Source: CAYYJR01 sp964472305 (lineage in GTDB: Bacteria; Armatimonadota; Hebobacteria; CAIYQO01). Taken from it: a stretch of DNA of 64,000 nt. The notes beneath the pieces are model-generated. The model saw only the letters and a list, made by a program, of their open reading frames with translations, did not search any database and had not been told where the DNA came from. Both the position numbers and the translations under genes were made by a program. Where the stretch lies: contig CAYYJR010000017.1 of NCBI GenBank assembly GCA_964472305.1, positions 1 through 64,000 on the forward strand, read 5' to 3'. Positions 52,197 to 60,378 of the stretch are shown here, in pieces. Each line of letters begins with the position of its first letter. Within the stretch, counting starts at the first letter, position 1.

Positions 52197-52225
52197 AGTG
52201 TACCCCGTCGCCGGAGTGGTGTCAA
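52197..52225 (-). promoter_or_regulatory. Sigma70-type promoter of thiC
   Basis: On the minus strand, TTGACA (52225-52220) and TACACT (52202-52197) are separated by 17 bp. Transcription would start about 10 bases before the riboswitch. Confidence 0.8.
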
Positions 52226-52522
52226 ACGCCGGATGTGACAAGTGATGCGAAGTGGTGTGAAGGGATCGTCACTGTATGCAACAAGGCGAGAGTCCGGCCC
52301 GAAAACACTACCCCCGCACAGCGCTTCCTCGACGTGCGATAAAGTGGGTCATCCTACCAGGGAAATCCAATACATGGCCGAAACATACGAAATCGTCCGT
52401 CATGTCAACGATCACAACACCCACCGCGGGTTTCTCATTCACGTATGCCATACTTGCGCCGATTGGAATCGAACCATAGCCCGGCGGTCAACCGCCGGAA
52501 CGAGGGACCGCCAGGATGCGGA
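52226..52522. other. Intergenic region between murF and the thiC promoter
   Basis: No gene is seen. Near the murF stop there is a GC hairpin (CCGGCGG/CCGCCGG, about 52484-52501) that may terminate murF, and next to it a GGTTCGATTCC stretch that resembles a tRNA T-arm but has no matching acceptor or D arm. Confidence 0.45.
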
Positions 52523-53902
52523 TCATTCCGCCAGCATCTCGACGATCAGCTCCATGCGCATGGCGCGGGAACCTTTGACCAGCACCACGTCGCCGGGCTT
52601 GAGTTGCGTGAGGGCGGTGTGGGCGGCGGAGGCGTGGTCGGCGAACCACTGCGCGCGGGGATCGGCGGCGCCTTCCACGTAATCCCGTCCTAATTCGCCC
52701 ACCGCGATGAGCGCATCTACCCCAAGGGTGACGGCATAGCGCCCGATGTCGCGGTGGATGGCATGCTCGGTGGGACCCAACTCGCGCATGTCACCCAGAA
52801 TGGCCATCTTGCGACCGCCGGGCACCTGGCAAAGGAATTCGAGCGTGGCGCGCATGGCGGCGGGATTGGCGTTGTAGGTGTCGTCGATGATAGTGAAGCC
52901 GCCTGCGGCGTGCACCGATTGCATGCGCCCTTTCAGCGAGCGATACGCGCGCAGGCCTCCCTGCACCTGCGCCGGTGTGGCGCCCGCGGCCAGCGCGGCG
53001 GCAGCGGCGGCCAGCGCGTTCCACACCTGATGCCCGCCCGGCGCGCCCAGCGTGATGGGCAACTCACCGCCGGGGTTGCATAATGTGAAGCGTAAACATC
53101 CATCCTCGCCCAATGCGACATGCGTCACCCAGTAATCGCAGGTTTCGTCCTCGCCGATCGTCACCACCGGGCCGCGCGCATGCTCGCACAGCAGCGCGTA
53201 AAACGGATCGCGTGCGGGAAGCACGGCAACGGCGCCCACCGGCATCTCGTCCAGCAGTTCCGCCTTCGCCAGCGCGATCTCCTGCTGCGAACCGAGCAGC
53301 TCAAGATGGGTAAGACCGATATTGGTAATGACGCCCACCGTGGGCCGTGCCAGCGACGCCAGGTAGCCGATCTGTCCGCGCCCGCGCATGCCGAACTCCA
53401 GCACTACCGCCTGGTGCTCTTCGTGCAGCGTGAACAACGTCAATGGCAGCCCCACCTCGTTATTGAAGTTACCCTGCGATTTCAGCACCGCGTGCCCCTG
53501 CTCCAGGATGGCCGCGGTCATCTCCTTGGTGGTGGTTTTGCCGGCGCTGCCGGTGATGCCGACCATCGGCACGGAGAAACGCCGTCGATGGTACTGCGCC
53601 AACTGGCCTAGCGCGTAGAGCGTGTCGGTGACTTCGATGACGTTCCAATCGCCGTGTTTCAGATAACCGCGATGAGTGCCGGACACCTGCTCCATCACCA
53701 CCGCGCCGGCGGCGCCCTTTTCACGCGCCAGCGACAGGAAATCATGCCCATTGAAGCGCTCGCCGCGGATAGCGACAAACAACTCGCCGGATTGCAGCGT
53801 GCGGGTGTCGATCGACACGCCGCTGAACCGCCGCTCCGGCCCGCTCAACAACAATTGCCCGCGCGTGGCGAGAAGAACTTGTTCCAGGGTATACGACGCC
53901 AT
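52523..53902 (-). CDS. murF: UDP-MurNAc-pentapeptide synthetase MurF
   Basis: This 459-aa protein starts at ATG 53902 after GGGGAGC. The three Mur-ligase domains are present: N-terminal GVSIDTRTLQSGELFVAIRG, central ATP site GITGSAGKTTTKEM, followed by QGNFNNEVGLPLTLF and FGMRGRGQIGYLA, then C-terminal DDTYNANPAAM and LGDMRELG. It adds D-Ala-D-Ala to UDP-MurNAc-tripeptide in the cytosol, completing the peptidoglycan precursor. It is the only mur gene in the window; in many bacteria it lies in the dcw cluster, so here it is dispersed. It is divergent from the tRNA-Val gene. Confidence 0.96.
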   Translation of the reverse strand: MASYTLEQVLLATRGQLLLSGPERRFSGVSIDTRTLQSGELFVAIRGERFNGHDFLSLAREKGAAGAVVMEQVSGTHRGYLKHGDWNVIEVTDTLYALGQLAQYHRRRFSVPMVGITGSAGKTTTKEMTAAILEQGHAVLKSQGNFNNEVGLPLTLFTLHEEHQAVVLEFGMRGRGQIGYLASLARPTVGVITNIGLTHLELLGSQQEIALAKAELLDEMPVGAVAVLPARDPFYALLCEHARGPVVTIGEDETCDYWVTHVALGEDGCLRFTLCNPGGELPITLGAPGGHQVWNALAAAAAALAAGATPAQVQGGLRAYRSLKGRMQSVHAAGGFTIIDDTYNANPAAMRATLEFLCQVPGGRKMAILGDMRELGPTEHAIHRDIGRYAVTLGVDALIAVGELGRDYVEGAADPRAQWFADHASAAHTALTQLKPGDVVLVKGSRAMRMELIVEMLAE

Positions 53903-53982
53903 GATGCTCCCCAGGGTGAAATTACGACAACGTATTTTACCACGGACGGCCGAATTTCCCCTGCCGCCCCGGTTTTGCCCAT

Positions 53983-54011
53983 TTGACAGCGCAGGCGCAT
54001 CCGGCTATAAT
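53983..54011 (+). promoter_or_regulatory. Promoter of tRNA-Val
   Basis: TTGACA at 53983-53988 and consensus TATAAT at 54006-54011 with 17-bp spacing, 15 bp before the tRNA gene. This is the most consensus-like promoter in the window, as expected for a stable RNA. Confidence 0.9.
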
Positions 54012-54026
54012 CTCTCCGTCAAATCC

Positions 54027-54101
54027 GGGCGCTTAGTTCAGTAGTAGAACACCTCGTTGACACCGAGGAGGTCATAGGTGCGATCCCTATAGCGCCCACC
54101 A
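54027..54101 (+). tRNA. tRNA-Val (anticodon GAC), CCA encoded
   Basis: The acceptor arm GGGCGCT pairs with AGCGCCC, the anticodon arm is CCTCG-TTGACAC-CGAGG with anticodon GAC, and the T-arm contains GGTGCGATCCC. The terminal ACCA is encoded. The T-loop has GCGATCC rather than TTCGANT, a small oddity. Confidence 0.95.
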
Positions 54102-54215
54102 CTTCCCCCATTATCGTTTCCCCGCGATGCAGGCATGTACGCACGACCACCATTCTTCATTATAAAAGCCGTGCCGTCGTTAGCTGCCAGATGAATCCGG
54201 CTTTTTCTTATTCCA

Positions 54216-54716
54216 CTATCGCCGCCGTTTCTTGCCCGCCTGTTCGCGTGCGTCCCGCGCCTGCTGCAGCTTGCGCGGTTCGGTGCGCATGTTAATCGGG
54301 TCAAGGGCGATGGCACGCTCGTAAGCGGCGATCGCGTCGTCATACTGCGCGTGCACCATGTAGGCGTCGCCCAGCGCGGCATGGGCGGCGGCGTTGTTCG
54401 CGTCACGCTCCAACAGGCGCCGGCAGCGGATGATATCCTCCGACGCCATCGCCTTCCGGGTGTTCCGCTCGTGGTAAATCCCCAGCAACGGCGTGAATGC
54501 GATGAAGAGCAGGAACAGCACGGAGTAAGCCAGTCCGAGAAACGGCGCCCCGGTGGCGAGGATGAAGAAAATCACCCCGTGCGCGGCCAGCGCGCTGAGG
54601 GCCAGCGGCGTGCTTAGCAGGCGATCCTCCAGCCATACGCGGAGCAACCAGACCAGCGGCACAATAAGGCCCAGTGACAACAGGCCGATGACGAGCAGCA
54701 GACTTCCGGTGATCAA
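54216..54716 (-). CDS. Small membrane protein with TPR tail
   Basis: This 166-aa protein probably starts at TTG 54716: AAGGA lies 9 bp upstream, and the leftward promoter at 54748-54776 places transcription start about 25 bp before it, ruling out the longer open frame. Helices at residues 2-25 (ITGSLLLVIGLLSLGLIVPL), 40-60 and 65-85 are hydrophobic. The C-terminal 70 residues are a TPR-type pair (NNAAAHAALGDAYMVHAQYD, then AIAAYERAIALDPINMR) and a basic end (GKKRRR). It may recruit partners to the membrane; no known function. It is divergent from thrS. Confidence 0.7.
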   Translation of the reverse strand: MITGSLLLVIGLLSLGLIVPLVWLLRVWLEDRLLSTPLALSALAAHGVIFFILATGAPFLGLAYSVLFLLFIAFTPLLGIYHERNTRKAMASEDIIRCRRLLERDANNAAAHAALGDAYMVHAQYDDAIAAYERAIALDPINMRTEPRKLQQARDAREQAGKKRRR

Positions 54717-54747
54717 CGTCCGTGTTCCTTGCAAAGGGAGTCTCTTG

Positions 54748-54776
54748 ACTATACGGGCGGCGGCGGGAACTGTCAA
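54748..54776 (-). promoter_or_regulatory. Promoter of the TPR membrane-protein gene
   Basis: On the minus strand TTGACA (54776-54771) and TATAGT (54753-54748) with 17-bp spacing. Its -35 box is 20 bp from that of the thrS promoter, facing away. Confidence 0.8.
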
Positions 54777-54795
54777 ATCGCACGACACGGCGTAT

Positions 54796-54824
54796 TTGAC
54801 AAGCAGGCAGGCGGGCCCTATACT
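54796..54824 (+). promoter_or_regulatory. Promoter of thrS
   Basis: TTGACA at 54796-54801 and TATACT at 54819-54824 with 17-bp spacing. Transcription should start near 54831, giving a leader of about 157 bases before the thrS start codon. Confidence 0.88.
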
Positions 54825-54875
54825 TTGTACGTGATAAATGGTCGCAGGCATGCTGCCCGCTGTGAGGCTGAGCTC

Positions 54876-54899
54876 GTGACGACTACCCGGAGACGATAG
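54876..54899 (+). CDS. thrS leader peptide (Met-Thr-Thr-Thr-Arg-Arg-Arg)
   Basis: A GTG start at 54876 lies 8 bp after GAGG (54864-54867). The seven codons read Met-Thr-Thr-Thr-Arg-Arg-Arg and end in TAG at 54897-54899. Three consecutive threonine codons (ACG ACT ACC) upstream of a threonyl-tRNA synthetase gene are the expected signature of an attenuation leader. The first strand of the regulatory hairpins overlaps the Thr and Arg codons. The frame is also open upstream to a GTG at 54831, at the expected transcription start, so a longer 22-residue form ending in the same codons is possible. It is too short to show coding statistics; the call rests on position, ribosome-binding site and codon content. 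Confidence 0.75.
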   Translation: MTTTRRR

Positions 54900-54961
54900 C
54901 GCGCATCCGGGATTTTGCCCTGTCAATACCAAACCCCTCCCGGATGCGGAGGGGTTTTTTT
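54886..54961 (+). promoter_or_regulatory. Threonine attenuator of thrS (antiterminator/terminator pair)
   Basis: Four segments can pair in alternatives. Segment 1 CCCGGA (54886-54891) pairs with segment 2 TCCGGG (54906-54911). Segment 2 extended, GCATCCGGG (54903-54911), pairs perfectly over 9 bp with segment 3 CCCGGATGC (54939-54947): the antiterminator. Segment 3/4 forms the terminator ACCCCTCC-CGGATGC-GGAGGGGT (54933-54955), followed by seven T residues. A ribosome stalled on the Thr codons would cover segment 1 and leave segment 2 free for segment 3, so thrS is read. A ribosome reaching the TAG would cover segment 2, so the terminator forms. I see no T-box sequence. Confidence 0.85.
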
Positions 54962-54987
54962 GTGCTGATTTTTGAACGGAGGTATCC

Positions 54988-56928
<1,941 letters not shown>

Positions 56929-56986
56929 GGAACGAAACGCCGTTCAGGCGCGAACACCCACCCCATCAGCCCCGTCTCCCGAGTCT

Positions 56987-57092
56987 AATGCAACACGTGG
57001 AAATGGACTTCCACGTGTTGCACCCCGCGTCCTGCCAACGACGGGGCCACCGCCACCAGGAACCTGGCAAAAGCGGAATCACATGGTGAAGA
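56987..57092 (+). repeat. Dispersed palindromic intergenic repeat, copy 3
   Basis: This is the most perfect copy: TGCAACACGTGGAA pairs over 14 bp with TTCCACGTGTTGCA around the loop ATGGAC. The tail has CCTGCCAACGACGGGG and a few extra bases relative to the other copies. It sits in the 381-bp gap after thrS, which has no other feature apart from the promoter at 57266. Confidence 0.82.
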
Positions 57093-57265
57093 TGTGCACT
57101 GAGAGATGGCGCTGTTGAATGCGAACGCAACATGATACCGTTGGAAACGGGGCTCGGGTGAAGACTCCTCCTTGCAGCCGGCCTTATTCAAAGCGATGAC
57201 AGTTCCTCTGGTGCAGTTACGATCTGTCAGTCATTCAGCCGGATACACTGATCCGCCACCTTTCC

Positions 57266-57293
57266 TTGACATCCCTCCCACCCATGGTACAAT
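57266..57293 (+). promoter_or_regulatory. Promoter of the K+ channel/TrkA-like gene
   Basis: TTGACA at 57266-57271 and TACAAT at 57288-57293 with 16-bp spacing. It argues that translation starts at or after 57310. Confidence 0.7.
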
Positions 57294-57309
57294 GCAGACA
57301 CCGGACCAA

Positions 57310-58359
57310 ATGCGCCCCGACATTAACATCATGATCTATCAACGGCTGTTACGAGTTGCGATATCGTTGTTCCTGATTGTCGCCGCCGGCGTGGTGGGTT
57401 ATCGCGTCATCGAGCACCAGCACTACTCCCTCTTCGACGCCCTCTATATGACGGTCATCACCATTGCTTCGGTCGGATTCATGGAGGTGCATCCACTGTC
57501 CTGGGCGGGGCGCGTCTTCACCATTTGCCTGATTCTGGTCGGATGCAGCGTGCTGGTATATGCCGTTTCTACCGTGACGGCGTTCATTGTCGAAGGCGAT
57601 CTCAGCGATGTGTTGCGGAGGCGAAAAATGCAGAAAAAGATCGATCAGATGCGCCACCACTACCTGATCTGCGGCGCGGCGCAAACCGGCGAGCACGTTA
57701 TCGACGAGTTGTATAAGACGCACAAAGCCTTCGTGGTCATCGATTGCGACGAAGAGAAGGTGGCCAACCTGCACGAACGCGGTATCCCGGCCATTTGCGG
57801 CGATGCCACCCGCGACGCCGTGCTGCTGCAGGCGGGAGTGGCGCGCGCGCGCGGACTGATCACCACGCTGCAGACGGACGCGGACAACCTGTTCGTGACC
57901 TTCACCGCCCGGCACCTGAATCCGGCGCTGCGTATCATTACCAAAGCGACAGCCGCGGAATCCGAACCCAAGCTGCGCCAGGCCGGTGCCGACGGCGTGG
58001 TGATGACGAACTTCATCGGTGGCCTGCGCATGGCCAGCGAACTCATCCGCCCGTCGGTTGTCAGCTTCCTCGACATCATGCTGCGCTCGAAGGACGAAAC
58101 GATTCGCGTTGAAGAGATCGCGCTGCATCCCACCTCGCCGGTAGTGGGCAAAACACTGGCAGCGACCGGCTTGATGGACCGCGAAGGCGTTTCGGTGGTG
58201 GCGCTGATGGTGCAAGGGGGGGGAGAATACCTGTTCAATCCCGCGCGCCACCTGGTGCTGCAGCCGGAGCACGTGCTCATCGTGATGGGCAACGTCGCCT
58301 GCATCGACGAAATCCGCCAGCATCTCGCGCCGCACGGCCTCATTGTGCACGAAACGTGA
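57310..58359 (+). CDS. Potassium channel protein with TrkA-N and TrkA-C domains
   Basis: This protein (349 aa from ATG 57310; ATG 57331 is equally possible) has two transmembrane helices around a pore loop: VAISLFLIVAAGVVGYRVIE, pore TVITIASVGFMEVHPLS, and GRVFTICLILVGCSVLVYAV. The filter reads SVGFM instead of TVGYG, so ion selectivity may differ. A cytosolic Rossmann RCK domain follows (HHYLICGAAQTGEHVIDEL, FVVIDCDEEKVANLHERGIP, GDATRDAVLLQAGVARARGL) and a TrkA-C domain near the end. The glycine motif is GAAQTG, with Ala at one usual Gly. It probably controls K+ flow in response to NAD(H) or another ligand. Its last 20 bp overlap the convergent 58340 gene. Confidence 0.85.
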   Translation: MRPDINIMIYQRLLRVAISLFLIVAAGVVGYRVIEHQHYSLFDALYMTVITIASVGFMEVHPLSWAGRVFTICLILVGCSVLVYAVSTVTAFIVEGDLSDVLRRRKMQKKIDQMRHHYLICGAAQTGEHVIDELYKTHKAFVVIDCDEEKVANLHERGIPAICGDATRDAVLLQAGVARARGLITTLQTDADNLFVTFTARHLNPALRIITKATAAESEPKLRQAGADGVVMTNFIGGLRMASELIRPSVVSFLDIMLRSKDETIRVEEIALHPTSPVVGKTLAATGLMDREGVSVVALMVQGGGEYLFNPARHLVLQPEHVLIVMGNVACIDEIRQHLAPHGLIVHET

Positions 58360-59539
58360 AGCGCATCGGGTAATTCGAACCCGATTGCGGCATCGCCGTC
58401 AACGTCAGCGTGCGCCGTTCGCCGGCGGCCAGCGAGACGCCCGTGAGCCGCACCACCCGTCCGGGCAGCAACGTGCCCGTCTCGCGCCAGTCGCCGCCGA
58501 AAGAATAGACCAGCCGGCCCGGCCCTCCCGCGGCATTGACCGCCACCTCGATCACCGCTTTGCGCGACGTGGCATTGACCAGCGCCACCGTATAGCGATG
58601 CCACACCCCATAACCGCCATCCAGATCCTGTCCAGGCCGCTCCGCCGGGATGGGCGTTTCACCCATCGGCAGCGACAGCGGCACGCCCCCCACCGCGAAG
58701 TCGGCGCGGAAGGTCAGGCAGGTGGTGGCGAACTGGAAATCGCCGTAGATGGACGACGGGTTGTAACGCGAAAGCGGAGCGGTGGCATAACCCTCGTTGG
58801 GCAGGTGTGCGCGCACGCGCACGATCAGCGTACCCGCCGGGGTGAGCACCCGCAAGCGCGCCAACCCGCTGACAATGGTGTGCGGCGGAAACCCGGTGCG
58901 GATGATGGCGGTGGCGGTGGCAGGCGCCAGCGTGATGACAACGCCGGCGTTCCGTCCCTCACGCTCGGCATACTGCAGCGCGGCGCGATGCCCCGCCTCG
59001 TTCTCGCGCAACGCCGGTCCCTCACCGGCATCGATAATCTGCACCCGCACCGGCACGGTCGACGGATTGATCAGCTCTACCATGAACGCCAGCGCGGTGT
59101 CGGAATCGTTGAGGTGGTGATAGAGCAGGCGCGTTACCGCCGTGGCATCGACCCGAGCTTCGCACAACGCGCGCGGACGCGCCACCCGTTCCGGCACATT
59201 GCTCACCAGCAACCGGCTGGCCGGCACGTCGGCCACATCCAGCCGCGTGACGCGTACCGGCAGTGCGAACGTCGGCAGGCTGCCCACGCCCAGAGTCGCC
59301 ACCGCCCACGCGCTCTTGCCTGCCCGCGGCTCGCCGGACGGCAGCACGACGCTCCGCAGGCGACAATCGGCGTCCACGCATGCCGGCGGCGAAGGAAGTG
59401 TCAGCTTGAAGGCGCGTGCGATGGCGTAATCATACGGCGGTTGACCGGTGACGGTCACGGCAAAGGGAGAGGCGGCGCGCGAATGGCCCAGCGGCAGCAC
59501 GACCAGCAACCAGACAACGAGCAGGCAGTGACGATGCAA
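58340..59539 (-). CDS. Secreted protein of unknown function, about 399 aa
   Basis: Two starts compete. TTG 59539 has GGAGG at the ideal distance and opens a clean signal peptide (HRHCLLVVWLLVVLPLGHSR); ATG 59554 is five codons upstream and itself contains the GGAGG. I prefer the TTG. The mature part is beta-rich with many Val, Thr and Leu strands (AFMVELINPSTVPVRVQIID; RHRYTVAL-type segments) and two possible disulfide cysteine pairs. No family is recognised; an extracellular beta-sandwich is likely. Its stop overlaps the K+ channel gene by 20 bp, tail to tail. Confidence 0.7.
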   Translation of the reverse strand: MHRHCLLVVWLLVVLPLGHSRAASPFAVTVTGQPPYDYAIARAFKLTLPSPPACVDADCRLRSVVLPSGEPRAGKSAWAVATLGVGSLPTFALPVRVTRLDVADVPASRLLVSNVPERVARPRALCEARVDATAVTRLLYHHLNDSDTALAFMVELINPSTVPVRVQIIDAGEGPALRENEAGHRAALQYAEREGRNAGVVITLAPATATAIIRTGFPPHTIVSGLARLRVLTPAGTLIVRVRAHLPNEGYATAPLSRYNPSSIYGDFQFATTCLTFRADFAVGGVPLSLPMGETPIPAERPGQDLDGGYGVWHRYTVALVNATSRKAVIEVAVNAAGGPGRLVYSFGGDWRETGTLLPGRVVRLTGVSLAAGERRTLTLTAMPQSGSNYPMRFTFRAQ

Positions 59540-59711
59540 CGACGTAACCTCCATCCTGACGGTTCCGGTTACAGCGTTCCCATGGATGCGACGCGGGATG
59601 GCGCGAAGAGCACACAGGTGAGGAGAAAGCGACGGGATGGCACGATGATCCTGAACAGGCGTGGGCATGTAGCCGCGCCCTAGGAAGAACGGGGAATAGA
59701 CCAACGCAAAC

Positions 59712-59748
59712 GGGGTGTCTCCGTTACCCGGGGGAATGGAGACACCCC
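59712..59748. terminator. Hairpin downstream of rpsT
   Basis: GGGGTGTCTCC pairs over 11 bp with GGAGACACCCC around a 15-base loop. It lies 34 bp past the rpsT stop. A T-run is weak on both strands. Confidence 0.6.
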
Positions 59749-59781
59749 TGAAACGTAGCCGGCACGCAGTGGGCCAGGACG

Positions 59782-60051
59782 TTACGCCTTGGCAGCGGCG
59801 GCGTTAGCCCGCTTCATCAAGCGAGATTTCCGTCGTGCGGCGGTATTTTTATGGATGACGCCCTTGGTGGCGGCGCTGTCGAAGGCCTTCAGCGCCAATT
59901 TCACCGCGTCTTCGCTGGTGGCGACGGCGGTCGTAATGGCCGCGACCGCTTTCGTGCGCAGGGTTTTCAGGCGGGATTTCACCGACTGATTGCGCAGACG
60001 ATTCCGTCGATTGGTCAACAAATCTTTTTTCGCCGATTTGGTGTTGGGCAC
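59782..60051 (-). CDS. rpsT: Small ribosomal subunit protein bS20
   Basis: This 89-aa basic protein starts at GTG 60051 after GGGAGGAAT. MPNTKSAKKDLLTNRRNRLR is the standard S20 opening, followed by three long helices and the ending HKNTAARRKSRLMKRAN. S20 binds 16S rRNA early in 30S assembly. It is monocistronic, with its own promoter and a hairpin after the gene, and faces gyrA in the opposite direction. Confidence 0.97.
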   Translation of the reverse strand: MPNTKSAKKDLLTNRRNRLRNQSVKSRLKTLRTKAVAAITTAVATSEDAVKLALKAFDSAATKGVIHKNTAARRKSRLMKRANAAAAKA

Positions 60052-60091
60052 AGTTTATTCCTCCCGGTGCGTTAGCAGGCTACGGCGAGAC

Positions 60092-60120
60092 ATTATAACA
60101 GAGCGAAGCGGGAGGTGCAA
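60092..60120 (-). promoter_or_regulatory. Promoter of rpsT
   Basis: On the minus strand TTGCAC (60120-60115) and consensus TATAAT (60097-60092) with 17-bp spacing, 40 bp before the start codon. Confidence 0.85.
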
Positions 60121-60192
60121 GAGCATGCATAATTTATTTCGCGACAAGCACGGCGTCCCGTATTTTTCTTCCGCCATTCCCCTCGATTTCCC

Positions 60193-60221
60193 TTCCGCCA
60201 GAAACCTCTGTGTGCTATAAT
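60193..60221 (+). promoter_or_regulatory. Probable promoter of gyrA
   Basis: A consensus TATAAT at 60216-60221 has only a weak -35 box (TTCCGC at 60193-60198, 17-bp spacing). A leader of about 150 bp follows, with a hairpin (CGCCATCGC/GCGGTGGCG) just before the ribosome-binding site. Confidence 0.55.
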
Positions 60222-60378
60222 ATGAAGTCACCCCCCTGCGTAGTGCGAGCAGGATGCCATCCCCGCGCGTCGAATAATCAGGGAGAGTAGAGTAAGCGCT
60301 GTGTTTGGTTGACCATACTGATTTGGCCGCGCCATCGCCTTCTCGTGCGGTGGCGTTGATGTGACAAAAGGAGATTCG

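Noticed and set aside
52455..52505. T-arm-like GGTTCGATTCC next to a GC hairpin on the minus strand, resembling a tRNA
   Set aside because: No 7-bp acceptor stem, no D arm, and the T stem has mismatches; more likely chance or a decayed fragment beside the murF terminator.
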